The notes under the pieces are model-generated. The model saw nothing but the letters and a program-made list of their open reading frames with translations, did no database searches and had not been told where the DNA came from. From Oceanococcus atlanticus (GTDB lineage Bacteria > Pseudomonadota > Gammaproteobacteria > Nevskiales > Oceanococcaceae): a stretch of 64,000 nucleotides of DNA. The position numbers were made by a program, and so were the translations under genes. Where the stretch lies: NCBI RefSeq assembly GCF_002088235.1, contig NZ_AQQV01000001.1, forward strand, positions 620,001 through 684,000, read 5' to 3'. Position 1 is the stretch's first letter, and the number at the start of each line of letters is the position of its first letter. Of this stretch, positions 52,358 to 64,000 are shown piece after piece.

Positions 52358-52669
52358 TTAGGCCACAATTTCGGTGATGCGCAGCTGGGTGTAATCCTGA
52401 CGATGACCCTGCTTGCGGCGGTATTTCTGACGACGGCGGAACTTGATGATGGTGACCTTGTCGCCACGACCGTGTGCTTCCACGGCGGCGACAACTTTGC
52501 TGCCCTCGACGACCGGCGAGCCGACCTTCGTGTCAGCGCCTTCACCCACCATCAGCACGCGATCGATGGTGATCGAATCACCTTCGGCGACGGCCAGTTT
52601 CTCAACGCGAATCACGTCGTCCTGGGCGACACGGTATTGCTTGCCACCCGTTTCAATCACAGCGTACAT
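52358..52669 (-). CDS. rplU: 50S ribosomal protein L21
   Basis: 103 aa. [14 protein letters not shown] start and C-terminal [22 protein letters not shown] at 52669; an earlier in-frame start at 52696 does not fit the family. Confidence 0.97.
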   Translation of the reverse strand: MYAVIETGGKQYRVAQDDVIRVEKLAVAEGDSITIDRVLMVGEGADTKVGSPVVEGSKVVAAVEAHGRGDKVTIIKFRRRQKYRRKQGHRQDYTQLRITEIVA

Positions 52670-52837
52670 GGGATGCTTACTCAAATCAGCGCACAAAGAA
52701 GCGGAAATATAGCGTTATTCCGCGCGGGGGTCAATGCAGATTTTACCGCTCAGTTCTGCAAAAATGCGCAGCCCGTCCACGACACGGCCGCGCGGCTTAG
52801 CGCCGCGCCCGATTCGCCCGCCGCCAAACATCAGATC

Positions 52838-53806
52838 ATGACCCCAGAGCGTATTCTTTCCCCCATCCACGTTGACATGCAAGCGGTGGACAGCCTGATT
52901 CGCGACCGCCTGTCGTCAGACGTCGTGCTGATCAACCAGCTCGGGGAACACATCATCGCCAGCGGCGGTAAACGCCTGCGCCCCGCGCTGGCGCTGCTCG
53001 CGGCGCGCGCTCTGAATAACCGTTCAGCCGAAGCGCACCTGCTGGCCGCCGTCATCGAATTCATCCACACCGCCACCCTGCTGCACGATGATGTGGTGGA
53101 TCATTCCGATCTGCGGCGCGGCAACCCAACGGCCAATGCCCTGTGGGGCAATGAGGCCAGCGTGCTGACCGGGGACTTTCTCTACTCACGCGCCTTTCAG
53201 ATGATGATCGAGCTGCGTGACATGCGCGTACTGAATGTTCTGGCCGACACCACCAACCGCATCGCCGAAGGCGAAGTGCTGCAGCTGATGAACTGCCATA
53301 ACCCGGACATCACCGAAGCGGTCTATAACGACGTTATCGAGCGCAAAACCGCAGTGCTGTTCGAGGCTTCGGGGCGCTGTGCAGCCATGATCAGTGGCGC
53401 ATCAGACACCGTCATCGAGGCCCTTGCGGCGTACGGCCGCCATCTGGGCATCGCGTTTCAACTGGTTGATGACTGCCTCGACTACCAGGCCGATGCCGCC
53501 ACCACTGGTAAGAACATCGGCGACGATCTGGCCGAGGGAAAAACAACCCTGCCTGTGATCATCGCCATGCAGCGCGCTGAACCCGGCGTTCGCGAGCAAC
53601 TTCGCCAGGCCATCATCAGCGGCGGACACGAACATCTGGACATCGTGATGAAAAGCATTGAAGCCAGCGATGCAATCACGTACACTGCGCGCCGCGCTGA
53701 AGCGTCCGCCCAGTCTGCCATTGATGCGCTGGAGCCTCTGGACGCCAGTCCGTTCAAGGATGCGATGCAGAATTTGGCAACATTTTCCGCGAAACGCGCG
53801 TACTGA
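52838..53806 (+). CDS. ispB: Octaprenyl/polyprenyl diphosphate synthase
   Basis: 322 aa all-helical prenyltransferase for the ubiquinone side chain. Asp-rich motifs LLHDDVVDHSDLRRG and LVDDCLDY; GGKRLRPALALL near the start. ATG at 52838 chosen from family length; the frame is open further upstream but not conserved. Divergent from rplU. Confidence 0.95.
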   Translation: MTPERILSPIHVDMQAVDSLIRDRLSSDVVLINQLGEHIIASGGKRLRPALALLAARALNNRSAEAHLLAAVIEFIHTATLLHDDVVDHSDLRRGNPTANALWGNEASVLTGDFLYSRAFQMMIELRDMRVLNVLADTTNRIAEGEVLQLMNCHNPDITEAVYNDVIERKTAVLFEASGRCAAMISGASDTVIEALAAYGRHLGIAFQLVDDCLDYQADAATTGKNIGDDLAEGKTTLPVIIAMQRAEPGVREQLRQAIISGGHEHLDIVMKSIEASDAITYTARRAEASAQSAIDALEPLDASPFKDAMQNLATFSAKRAY

Positions 53807-53817
53807 AGTTTTGACGT

Positions 53818-53894
53818 CGGGGTGTAGCTCAGCTTGGTAGAGCGCCATCTTCGGGAGGTGGAAGTCGGAGGTTCAAATCCTCTCACCCCGACCA
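53818..53894 (+). tRNA. tRNA-Pro (CGG anticodon)
   Basis: 77 nt with CCA. Acceptor CGGGGTG/CACCCCG; T-arm GGTTCAAATCC; loop TTCGGGA gives anticodon CGG. Confidence 0.95.
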
Positions 53895-54025
53895 ACTCCC
53901 AGCTTTTGCCGTGAACCCACCGGCACCCCGCCCAGCCTTCGCCCTGCCCTGCAGTTGATGACTTTCATGGTCGCGCCATTTCAAGCATTATTGGTGGCTT
54001 AGTCAGAGCGGGAAACGCCACGTCC

Positions 54026-55354
54026 ATGCTGCGCAGGATTGTTTACATCGAACGGGGAGCCATAGTCGGCGCCTGTGCGATCGCCCCCTTGCTCGCCGCC
54101 TTGCTGCAGTTTGGCAGCACGCAGATTCCAACCATCCATGTCTTGCTGCTGCCACTGGCCTGGCTGGTGCCAACGCTCGGCCTGATTGGCGCCGTACTAG
54201 GCGCCGTGCTGCACCGCTCACATGCCACCGGTCACATCCAATGGGGTGGCCACGATGAAACCAGCACCCTGCTCAAGCAAGGCGTGGCCGAGTTGGTCAG
54301 CGGGCAACCCGACAGCCGCCTGAATGATGCCGCCATGGCGCAAGCCAATGCCCAGGAAGGACGCGCAGCGGCAATCTACTTGCTTAGCCGTATGTCCCAA
54401 ATGCGCCAGACGCAGGTCCTGAGCAAAGCCTGGCCTAACCCCATGCGCTGGACCAAGCGCGCCGCCTGGAGCTTCAATCTGCTACTGGTCAGCGCCACAG
54501 CGCTGATGATCCCACCTGGCATGGCCTCAGGCCTGCACTGGCTGGTCTTCATCATTCCCGGGTTGTTGCTGTTTCCTATCTGGGTCACGGGCATATTGAT
54601 CTGCGGCCTTGGCCAGAAGAATGCCGACAGCTGGCTGCGCAAGCTGCCTGGACGCGAATACAAGCCAAAGCTCAAGCCACGCGGCAACCGAACTGTTGCG
54701 GGCAGCTGGCACACCAAGGAAAGCCGACAGGATCTTCCGATCATTCGCGGACTTATTATCGTGTTGCTGGTGATCGCTGGCGCGCTGTATTTCCTGCGCG
54801 AGTACACCGGGGGATATTTCTCCAACGCAGATGACGTTTACGCGCAAATCGAACCGCAGGCCGAAAGCACAGATCAGGCCACCGAAAACACCGAAATCGC
54901 TGCCCGCCCCGCCCCAGCCCAACAGACCTCGCGCCGGGCAGCCGCGCAGGCAACACCAGAACCGACACCTGATCTGCGTGTGAAATACAGCATGGAGGCG
55001 TGGTCGCGATTGCGCCCGAATGGGTTCGTATTGCAGGTAGACACAGATCGACTGGCTTTTCACGGCTGGAACGTAGATGAGGTCAACAGCGCATTCACGC
55101 GGGCCAAATCGCGGCTGGACGAACAGTTCGCCGTTCATCTGCGCGAACACCCCGCAACGCAGGGGCGCATCACTTTCCAGATCAAACTGCAGCCCTGGGG
55201 CGAAGTGGCCGACATCGAAATTATCGCCAGCGAACTGAACGATTCAACTTTTGTGTTTGCCCTTGTGGATCATCTGGAAGCGGTCAACATCAAACCCGAA
55301 GCCGACGCGCTTGACCCCGTCACAGCGCTGCTTTCGATGGATTTCCGCCCCTAG
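54026..55354 (+). CDS. Membrane protein with C-terminal AgmX/TonB-like domain, function unknown
   Basis: 442 aa. Two membrane segments near the start, two near 145-195 and one near 240-260, then a Pro/Ala/Gln linker (about 275-315) and a periplasmic C-terminal domain (RITFQIKLQPWGEVADIEII...) that resembles AgmX/PglI or TonB-type C-terminal domains. Not a recognised family as a whole. It is followed by two further envelope-related genes on the same strand. Confidence 0.6.
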   Translation: MLRRIVYIERGAIVGACAIAPLLAALLQFGSTQIPTIHVLLLPLAWLVPTLGLIGAVLGAVLHRSHATGHIQWGGHDETSTLLKQGVAELVSGQPDSRLNDAAMAQANAQEGRAAAIYLLSRMSQMRQTQVLSKAWPNPMRWTKRAAWSFNLLLVSATALMIPPGMASGLHWLVFIIPGLLLFPIWVTGILICGLGQKNADSWLRKLPGREYKPKLKPRGNRTVAGSWHTKESRQDLPIIRGLIIVLLVIAGALYFLREYTGGYFSNADDVYAQIEPQAESTDQATENTEIAARPAPAQQTSRRAAAQATPEPTPDLRVKYSMEAWSRLRPNGFVLQVDTDRLAFHGWNVDEVNSAFTRAKSRLDEQFAVHLREHPATQGRITFQIKLQPWGEVADIEIIASELNDSTFVFALVDHLEAVNIKPEADALDPVTALLSMDFRP

Positions 55355-55386
55355 GGCAATCTCAATCACTTCATAACGGGACCACC

Positions 55387-55746
55387 ATGCTGTTCAGCAA
55401 CCCTCGCGTCTTGCCGGCGCTGCTCGTATGCATCGGCCTGACGATCATGATCCTGCGCGGTAACGAGCTCAAAAATCTCGAGCAATGGACCCCGCAAGAT
55501 CTTGAACGCGCCGTTGAGCTCAACTATGCGCTGGACCAGATGCGCGCAGGCCAGGCCGAACCCCTGAACCCGGACCAGGAGGCACAACGCAAGATCGAGA
55601 TTCGTGCGGAAATCACCTCCACCTTTGTGGAACCACAACGCAAGGCACGCGAAGAGTTCGAGCAAGCCAAGTGGATCACCGGCGCAGGCGTCGTGCTGAT
55701 GCTGATCGTACTGGTACTGCAACATCGCGGCATTTTGAGGAAGTAG
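55387..55746 (+). CDS. Small membrane protein of unknown function
   Basis: 119 aa: membrane helix near each end (PALLVCIGLTIMIL; ITGAGVVLMLIVLVLQ) around a charged helical segment. 32 bp after the previous gene and 3 bp before the lipase-like gene, suggesting one operon. Confidence 0.65.
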   Translation: MLFSNPRVLPALLVCIGLTIMILRGNELKNLEQWTPQDLERAVELNYALDQMRAGQAEPLNPDQEAQRKIEIRAEITSTFVEPQRKAREEFEQAKWITGAGVVLMLIVLVLQHRGILRK

Positions 55747-55749
55747 TAC

Positions 55750-56466
55750 GTGGCCGACTCACCCTCAAACTGGCAACCGCCGTGGCTTCAACTGCCAGGG
55801 GAAAGCAGGGCTCTGATCGAATGGTTGCGCAAACCCCATGCGCAGGCGCATCCCGAATGGCCGCAAGGGCAAGGCATCCCCGTCCTGGTGATACCTGGCT
55901 TTGGCCAAAGTGCCAAAAGCACCACCCCATTGCGCAAGCTTTTGAAAGCGCAGGGCTTTGTCCCATATGACTGGGCGCAAGGCCGCAACATGGGCCTGAA
56001 ATCCGGCATGACGGCAGCACTGCTGAGATTGATCAGCACGCTTCATGAAAAACATCAACACAAGCTCGCGCTGATCGGCTGGAGCCTGGGCGGCGTCATT
56101 GCGCGCGAGCTGGCCCGCAAACAGCCTGGCAACATCGCTCATGTGATGTCCTTGGGCAGTCCTCTGGCAGGCGGGCAAGCCACCACCCTGGACACCCTAT
56201 TCAGCCTGATCAACCGCAAGCCCGGCCCCAAACCCGGACACAACCCGGAGCGCTACCAGCCACCACCGGTCCGCTGCACCGCGATCTACACACGCAGCGA
56301 CGGCATCGTCAACTGGCGCGCAAGCTGCGAACCAACCGGCCCAAACACCGAGAACATCGAGGTGCGAGGAAGCCATCTTGGCCTTGGGGTCAACCCACAG
56401 GTGTGGCACGCCATCTGTCATCGGCTGAGCCCGACGACACGCGATCTGCCTTATTTGCCGGATTGA
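55750..56466 (+). CDS. Alpha/beta-hydrolase, lipase-like
   Basis: 238 aa starting with GTG. VLVIPGFGQSAKS, nucleophile GWSLGG, SLGSPLAG and a late GSHLGLG histidine segment are the lipase/PGAP1-like order. No signal peptide, so probably cytoplasmic. Substrate unknown. Confidence 0.78.
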   Translation: MADSPSNWQPPWLQLPGESRALIEWLRKPHAQAHPEWPQGQGIPVLVIPGFGQSAKSTTPLRKLLKAQGFVPYDWAQGRNMGLKSGMTAALLRLISTLHEKHQHKLALIGWSLGGVIARELARKQPGNIAHVMSLGSPLAGGQATTLDTLFSLINRKPGPKPGHNPERYQPPPVRCTAIYTRSDGIVNWRASCEPTGPNTENIEVRGSHLGLGVNPQVWHAICHRLSPTTRDLPYLPD

Positions 56467-56492
56467 GACGGCCTGATAAACCAGCATGCAAA

Positions 56493-56569
56493 TGGTGGGA
56501 CTAGCAGGAGTCGAACCTGCGACCTGCCGCTTAGGAGGCGGCTGCTCTATCCTGCTGAGCTATAGCCCC
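56493..56569 (-). tRNA. tRNA-Arg (CCU anticodon)
   Basis: 77 nt with CCA. Acceptor GGGGCTA/TAGTCCC (one G-T pair), T-arm GGTTCGACTCC, loop CTCCTAA gives CCU. Confidence 0.93.
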
Positions 56570-56606
56570 GAATTCATGCGACCTCTTGATGGAGGCCGGA
56601 TTCAAA

Positions 56607-56682
<76 letters not shown>

Positions 56683-56984
56683 GTTGCTTCGAGATGATAC
56701 CCACCGGGCCGGGCAAAAAAAAGAATCGCGCATGCAACCTCGGTACTCGCCCGCAACCATATCCAAATGACAACCGGTCAGACCGTCGGGCTCAACCTCG
56801 ATAAGCGGACATAAACCCCCGTCAATTCAGGCTTTTTTGTACGCCCTAACGGCCCCTTCAAAGCCCGGCAATCACGGCTCATTAGGATTCTGTGCAGCAC
56901 CTCTTCCCTTTTTTCACGTTTTGGTGATACTTCGAATTTCAAGCTCGACGCGCGAGCTGAAAGCTTGGTTTGGAGTGCTAATTC
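56683..56984. other. Intergenic stretch without a recognised gene
   Basis: About 300 bp between tRNA-Ala and the small PA3496-like gene. I see no coding sequence, no clear promoter and only short A/T runs. Confidence 0.5.
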
Positions 56985-57185
56985 ATGAGTGACGAAGACG
57001 ACGATTTCGTGGATTTCGACGACGAGAGCAACGCGTCGGACACGGACGTGGACAACGCTCGGTTGAGCGCGCGGTCGAGCCGCACGCGGCGCTGTTGGCG
57101 CGATGTAGAACGCATGCGAGAGCAGCGCGAACTGGAACGTTTGAACGCCAACGACAGCTGGTTCGACGACCTCGATCGGGTGTAA
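56985..57185 (+). CDS. PA3496-family small envelope-integrity protein
   Basis: 66 aa. Acidic N terminus (MSDEDDDFVDFDDE) then the family core WRDVERMREQRELERL and DSWFDDL. Known family members affect envelope integrity in Pseudomonas; no biochemical function. Encoded just upstream of clpB. Confidence 0.8.
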   Translation: MSDEDDDFVDFDDESNASDTDVDNARLSARSSRTRRCWRDVERMREQRELERLNANDSWFDDLDRV

Positions 57186-57244
57186 GAAAGCTGCGTGCCC
57201 GCAGGGCGCGCGGCCCTCTTGCGCCCCGTCTCGCCGCGGCCTGC

Positions 57245-57273
57245 CTTGAAGCACCATCCAGTCACCCCCATTT
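57245..57273 (+). promoter_or_regulatory. Heat-shock (sigma-32) promoter of clpB
   Basis: CTTGAAG (57245-57251), 14 bp, CCCCATTT (57266-57273). This matches the sigma-32 consensus (CTTGAAA and CCCCATNT) and lies 43 bp before the clpB start. Confidence 0.87.
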
Positions 57274-57316
57274 GCTGATGCATTGACGTGGTTCGCAAAC
57301 CACCGGAGATACATCA

Positions 57317-59887
<2,571 letters not shown>

Positions 59888-59904
59888 CCCGCGATTGCAG
59901 GCAC

Positions 59905-59933
59905 AAAAAAGGCGATCTCAAGATCGCCTTTTT
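59905..59933 (+). terminator. Rho-independent terminator after clpB
   Basis: AAAAAAGGCGATCT-ca-AGATCGCCTTTTT, 18 bp after the stop; bidirectional shape also serves the convergent gene. Confidence 0.9.
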
Positions 59934-59949
59934 CATGTTCGAGGTCAGA

Positions 59950-61773
59950 CTAATTCGGTGAAGAGCAATCCGGATCCGTTCCGAATGGGCTGATGCCAGG
60001 CAGGTTATCGACGTCATCCTCAGCCACCGTCAGCGTAAAGCGACGTTTCTCCGAGGTTTCAGTGCCAGACACCAATGCCGTTGCGGTGATCTCCACCTCA
60101 ACAAAGAAACCGTCGGTTTTGGCATAGGTCACCAGAATCTGCCCTGAACCAAACTCGTCAAGGCTCACAGTGGCAGGAATGGAAGCCCGGCGCCCCGGCT
60201 CAAGACGACCGCTGGTGTTGAAATCTTCGCCAACATCAAGGATGTCGTTGCGATTGACATCCTCACTGGTGCAGGCCGTTCGGCTACCGAAGGTACCTTT
60301 GAAATAACGTGTCGCGAACAAGGTGATGCTGACATCGGCATCGGGAGCCGGATTACCACCCGAGTCCGTGACCACAATCGTAAACGGCAACTGATACGTG
60401 GATTCATCCTTGTCCAGAATTTCTGAACCGGTACCCAGTGCAATGCCTGCCGCATCGCCACCAACAGTAAGGCTCACTGTATCCGTCACATTCGGCGTGC
60501 TACGCACCTGCGAAGTGACCACCACCGCCTCGGTGCCACTGGATTGGGACGATGCCGTGTAAGTTACCCGAGCCAACCCCTGGCTGTTCGTTACGGCGCT
60601 TGAGGCCGACAACGTGCCGGTGGTCTGGTCGGTCAATTTGAAATCGACCGTGACATTCTTGACCAGGTTGTTATCCGCATCGCGCACGATCGCCACGATC
60701 TCGCTGCTTTGATTGCGCTGAACATTGGTCGGCGCAGCCTGCACCGCAATACTTGACGGTTCAGTTGCAACAAATTCAACGGTGGTGCGTGCGTTCGGAC
60801 TGCTCAAATCATCGCTGAAGGCCGAAACAATTGACGGGCCCGCTTCCGTTGAATTGAACACGACCGAAGCCTCTCCACCACTGACCGCATCTTCAGCAGG
60901 ATTCTGAATGGTTCCGCGAGTGGCGCTGAACCCGACAGTACCCTCGTTCACAGGGCCATCGGCACGAATCCAGCGCGCCACAAGCTCATAGTCCTGACCG
61001 ACTTCCAGCTCCGGGAATTCACTGCTGCCAGCCGAAATGAAATCCGTTTCACCCAGACGACGCACACCCACAGTGAAGTCGTCCGGTGAAACCGCAATCG
61101 CAAACGTGCTGCTCAATCCCAATGCCGAAGCGGTCAAAGTGGAGTTGACTTCAAAGCCGGTGAAATCGACTGTCACCTGGCCGAACTCATTGGTTTCCAA
61201 CGAAGCGGCCGACAGCGAATTCCCGGCTTCAGTGGTGATCTCAACAGTACGTCCGGCGATCCCGTCGCCAGCGGCATCACTGAGCGCTACGACGTATTCC
61301 GTCGCCACACCAAGCTGCGTACCCGCCGGACCGGAAATATCAATTTGCGTGCCGACAACTTCAACCGAAACCGAGCTCGACAGCTCACCACTACGCGCCG
61401 TCACCACAATCGTGCGATTGGTCTCATCCAGGGTCGTCAAAACGGCACTGGCCTGCCCCGTTTCGTCGGTCAAGACCGGACTCTGAACCACCAGGACTGC
61501 ACCCGGGTCGCTGGTGGAAAAGAAGACCTCTTCACCCACTGCAATATTGTTGCTTGCATCCTTGGCAAAGGCGGTCAGCTCAATACCCGAGGACACACCG
61601 GAGGCATCGGAGCTCAAAGTCGGCGCCGCGGCCAGCAGGGTCAGACTGTCCAGAGCGTCATCACCCCCACCCAGGCCACTGCCGTCACCGGTGAACAGAT
61701 CATCGCCGCCACATGCGGTGAACAGAAACAAACTCGCAAAAATACCGATCCAGGCTTTCAATGGCTGCCCCAT
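59950..61773 (-). CDS. Ig-like (BIG) domain lipoprotein
   Basis: 607 aa. Lipobox LFLFTAC near residue 21, Gly/Asp-rich linker, then a series of bacterial Ig-like (BIG1/invasin-type) domains, each with phrases such as VLTDETGQASAVLTT and TNSQGLARVTYTA. Surface or periplasmic; binding partner unknown. Lies between clpB and htpG on the minus strand. Confidence 0.83.
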   Translation of the reverse strand: MGQPLKAWIGIFASLFLFTACGGDDLFTGDGSGLGGGDDALDSLTLLAAAPTLSSDASGVSSGIELTAFAKDASNNIAVGEEVFFSTSDPGAVLVVQSPVLTDETGQASAVLTTLDETNRTIVVTARSGELSSSVSVEVVGTQIDISGPAGTQLGVATEYVVALSDAAGDGIAGRTVEITTEAGNSLSAASLETNEFGQVTVDFTGFEVNSTLTASALGLSSTFAIAVSPDDFTVGVRRLGETDFISAGSSEFPELEVGQDYELVARWIRADGPVNEGTVGFSATRGTIQNPAEDAVSGGEASVVFNSTEAGPSIVSAFSDDLSSPNARTTVEFVATEPSSIAVQAAPTNVQRNQSSEIVAIVRDADNNLVKNVTVDFKLTDQTTGTLSASSAVTNSQGLARVTYTASSQSSGTEAVVVTSQVRSTPNVTDTVSLTVGGDAAGIALGTGSEILDKDESTYQLPFTIVVTDSGGNPAPDADVSITLFATRYFKGTFGSRTACTSEDVNRNDILDVGEDFNTSGRLEPGRRASIPATVSLDEFGSGQILVTYAKTDGFFVEVEITATALVSGTETSEKRRFTLTVAEDDVDNLPGISPFGTDPDCSSPN

Positions 61774-61935
61774 GTGCCCCTTCCCCTCGCAATGATTCCA
61801 ACGCGGCGCTGTAAGCGGTCAGACTAATCAATGCGCGTGGGCCTGACAAGCTATTTTGCCCCGCTGGCGGGCCACATGCGGCGCCGCCACCGACACACCG
61901 TGCGGTCGTGCGCACTGCGCGCATGTCGCTGAAAA

Positions 61936-61968
61936 CAAAACGCCCGGTCATTGACCGGGCGTGTTTTC
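61936..61968 (-). terminator. Terminator after htpG
   Basis: CGCCCGGTCA-t-TGACCGGGCG hairpin with T run on the minus strand, 12 bp after the htpG stop. Confidence 0.88.
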
Positions 61969-61980
61969 AGTCCAAGCCTC

Positions 61981-63846
61981 TCAGGCGCCCTTGAAGACCA
62001 GGCGGTTAAGACGCTTCACAAAACTCGCCGGATCGTCGAGCTGGCTGCCCTCGGCCAGCACAGCCTGCTCGAACAACAGATGGCTGAGATCTTCGAACTC
62101 GTCGTCATCCAGGGTTTCACGCATACGCGTCATCATCGGATGATCCGGATTGATCTCGAGTATGGGTTTGTTGCCGGGTATGGCCTCGCCGGCCTGGCGC
62201 AGCAATTGCTCCAGGTGGCGGGACATGGCGTTGTCCGCCACCACCAGACAGGACGGTGACTCGGTCAGGCGCTGGCTGACCCGCACGCTTTCCACACGCT
62301 CGCCCAGCACCCCCTGCACGCGCTCGATGACGTCCTTGTAAAGCGCCTCGACGCGCGCCTTCTCGCCTTCGGCCTGAGGGTCTTCGATCAGCTTGCCCAG
62401 GTCGACATCACCACGCACGACGGATTTGAGTGTCTTGCCGTCAAATTCCGGCAAAGCGTTGACCATCCATTCATCCACACGGTCGGTCAGCAGCAGCACC
62501 TCGATATCACGCTTGGCAAACGCTTCCAGATGCGGGCTGGCTTTGGCCGTGGTGAGATTCTCGGCCGTCAGGTAGTAGATGTCCTCCTGCCCCTTGGCCA
62601 TGCGCTCAACATAGTCACGCAGCGAGATCCGTGCCTGACCCTCGGTGCGGGTGGTGTGGAATCGCAACAGATCGATGATCTTGTCGCGATTATCCGGGTC
62701 CTCGACCACACCCTCCTTGATCACCGGACCGAAGGCGTCATAGAAGCGGGCAAACTTGTCCGCATCATTCTTGGCCAGATCGCCCAGCACGCTGAGCACG
62801 CGCTTGATCGAGGCAGCGCGAATCTTGTCGATGACCCGGTGCGACTGCAACAGCTCACGTGACACATTGAGCGGCAGATCATTGGAGTCGATCACGCCGC
62901 GCACAAAGCGCAGGTAGCTGGGCAAAAGCTTTTCCGCGTCATCCATGATGAAGACCCGCTGGACGTAAAGCTTCAGCCCACGGCGGCTGTCGCGATCCCA
63001 CAGGTCGAAGGGTGGCTTGGCCGGTATATACAGCAATGAGCTGTACTCCAGGTTGCCCTCCACCTTGTTGTGCGACCAGGTCAGCGGGGGCTCCGGATCG
63101 TATGACAGCTGCCGGTAGAGGTCGTGATATTCCTCATCCTTGACGTCGGCCTTGGGTCGCGCCCACAGCGCGGTGCCCTGATTGACCGTGTCGTACCCGC
63201 CTTCATCCTCACCGTCAGCCGGGCGGTGCAAGCGCACCGGCAGGCTCAGATGCTCGGAATATTTGTGAATCACGTGGCGCAGACGGGTGTGCTCCAGGAA
63301 CTCGTCCTCGCCATCGCGCAGATGCAGGACGATCTCGGTGCCGCGCGTCGCCTTGTCAACCGGCTCGATGGTGTAGTCACCCTCGCCGGCAGAAACCCAG
63401 CGCACACCCTGCTCCTGGCCGGCCCGGCGGGTATTGACCGTGACCTGGTCGGCCACGATGAACGACGAATAGAACCCGACCCCGAACTGACCGATCAGCT
63501 GCGAGTCCTTTTTCTCATCGCCGCTGAGTGCTTCCAGATATTTGCGTGTGCCGGAATTGGCGATGGTGCCGAGGTTTTCGATGACCTCCTGCTCGCTCAT
63601 GCCGATACCGTTGTCACGGATGATCAGTTCGCGTGCGTCCTTGCGCACCTCGATCTCGACCTTGTACTCGGCATCACCCTCGAGCAGAGCGGGGTCTTTC
63701 AGCGCTTCGAAACGCAGCTTGTCAGTGGCATCCGACGCATTGGAAATCAATTCACGCAGAAAGACTTCCTTATTGGAATACATCGAATGAATCATGAGAT
63801 GAAGCAGCTGCTTCACCTCGGCTTGAAATTCACGGGTCTCGGCCAT
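61981..63846 (-). CDS. htpG: HtpG (Hsp90)
   Basis: 621 aa chaperone. RELISNASDATDKLR, DNGIGMS and GQFGVGFYSSF of the ATP site; middle domain and C-terminal dimer domain present. Cytoplasmic protein folding. Confidence 0.97.
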   Translation of the reverse strand: MAETREFQAEVKQLLHLMIHSMYSNKEVFLRELISNASDATDKLRFEALKDPALLEGDAEYKVEIEVRKDARELIIRDNGIGMSEQEVIENLGTIANSGTRKYLEALSGDEKKDSQLIGQFGVGFYSSFIVADQVTVNTRRAGQEQGVRWVSAGEGDYTIEPVDKATRGTEIVLHLRDGEDEFLEHTRLRHVIHKYSEHLSLPVRLHRPADGEDEGGYDTVNQGTALWARPKADVKDEEYHDLYRQLSYDPEPPLTWSHNKVEGNLEYSSLLYIPAKPPFDLWDRDSRRGLKLYVQRVFIMDDAEKLLPSYLRFVRGVIDSNDLPLNVSRELLQSHRVIDKIRAASIKRVLSVLGDLAKNDADKFARFYDAFGPVIKEGVVEDPDNRDKIIDLLRFHTTRTEGQARISLRDYVERMAKGQEDIYYLTAENLTTAKASPHLEAFAKRDIEVLLLTDRVDEWMVNALPEFDGKTLKSVVRGDVDLGKLIEDPQAEGEKARVEALYKDVIERVQGVLGERVESVRVSQRLTESPSCLVVADNAMSRHLEQLLRQAGEAIPGNKPILEINPDHPMMTRMRETLDDDEFEDLSHLLFEQAVLAEGSQLDDPASFVKRLNRLVFKGA

Positions 63847-63872
63847 GGTTTCCTCCTTACCTAAGCGCGGCT

Positions 63873-63901
63873 AAGTGGGGGGGAACCTGAACGTTTTCAA
63901 G
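63873..63901 (-). promoter_or_regulatory. Heat-shock (sigma-32) promoter of htpG
   Basis: On the minus strand CTTGAAA (63901-63895), 14 bp, CCCCACTT (63880-63873), 27 bp before the start. Same spacing as the clpB promoter. Confidence 0.8.
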
Positions 63902-63910
63902 CCCATAACG

Positions 63911-63938
63911 AAAAACGCCCGCGAAAAGCGGGCGTTTT
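63911..63938 (-). terminator. Terminator after rplS
   Basis: ACGCCCGC-ttttc-GCGGGCGT hairpin followed by Ts on the minus strand, between rplS and the htpG promoter. Confidence 0.85.
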
Positions 63939-63957
63939 GCATGCGGCGGCTGTGTGT

Positions 63958-64000
63958 TTACAGCTTTTCGCGGATACGTGCAGCCTTACCGCGCAGGGCG
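63958..64000 (-). CDS. rplS: 50S ribosomal protein L19, C-terminal end
   Basis: Only the last 13-14 codons are present: ALRGKAARIREKL then TAA. This matches the L19 C terminus (E. coli ends RTGKAARIKERLN). The rest lies beyond the window. Confidence 0.85.
   Translation of the reverse strand, partial: ALRGKAARIREKL

Overview
The window looks like the chromosome of a GC-rich gammaproteobacterium. The housekeeping genes follow gammaproteobacterial order: type IV pilus minor pilins, ispH, lspA, ribF, murJ, rpsT, then rplU-rpmA-obgE-proB, ispB, clpB and htpG. A chorismatase of the XanB2 type hints at Xanthomonadales/Nevskiales relatives, but I cannot name the genus from this sequence alone.

Positions 1 to about 35,560 form a metal-resistance island that ends at the 3' end of a tRNA-Ser(UGA) gene; its left end lies outside the window. 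In order it holds: (a) the end of a Cu/Ag tripartite efflux operon (cusC end, cusB, cusA) followed by a bufferin-type metallophore operon (bufA, bufB, bufC); (b) a mercury operon merR-merT-merP-merA on the minus strand; (c) a divergent AraC regulator / sterol desaturase pair; (d) a minus-strand operon of thioredoxin-like protein, CcdA-like protein, CueR-like regulator, Cu(I) P-type ATPase and alpha/beta hydrolase, opposed by a plus-strand operon of an unidentified outer-membrane-like protein, an HMA protein and a MerT-like protein; (e) another MerR-type regulator beside a sterol-desaturase remnant; (f) a seven-gene periplasmic copper operon (small Cys/His protein, multicopper oxidase, copB, two small proteins, a cytochrome c/His-rich/NTF2 fusion and a CopG-like protein); (g) an IS6 transposase remnant and ynfA; (h) a Czc-type operon (small membrane protein, czcC, czcB, czcA, CDF transporter, rhodanese-adenylate cyclase fusion), opposed by an isoprenylcysteine methyltransferase-like gene and czcD.

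One pattern ties the island together. Five confident promoters, and probably a sixth, have the MerR-activated layout: a good -35 box, a dyad, and a -10 box at a stretched 19-20 bp spacing. The mer promoter carries GGTA-N6-TACC, while four others carry TGGA-N6-TCCA; in all five the dyad ends 5 bp before the -10 box. This suggests one mercury circuit and a separate shared circuit, probably copper/silver, that coordinates the P-type ATPase, the periplasmic copper operon and the unidentified outer-membrane/HMA/MerT operon.

From 35,560 onward the sequence is core genome: chorismatase and pdxH; tRNA-Thr; a pilus operon fimT-pilV-pilW-pilX-pilY1-pilE; ispH-lspA-ribF, with ileS and fkpB missing from their usual places; murJ; rpsT; proB-obgE-rpmA-rplU; ispB; tRNA-Pro; three uncharacterised envelope genes; tRNA-Arg and tRNA-Ala; a PA3496-like gene; clpB and htpG, each behind a recognisable heat-shock sigma-32 promoter, with an Ig-like lipoprotein between them; and the 3' end of rplS. 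I see no CRISPR array, rRNA or intact transposon.
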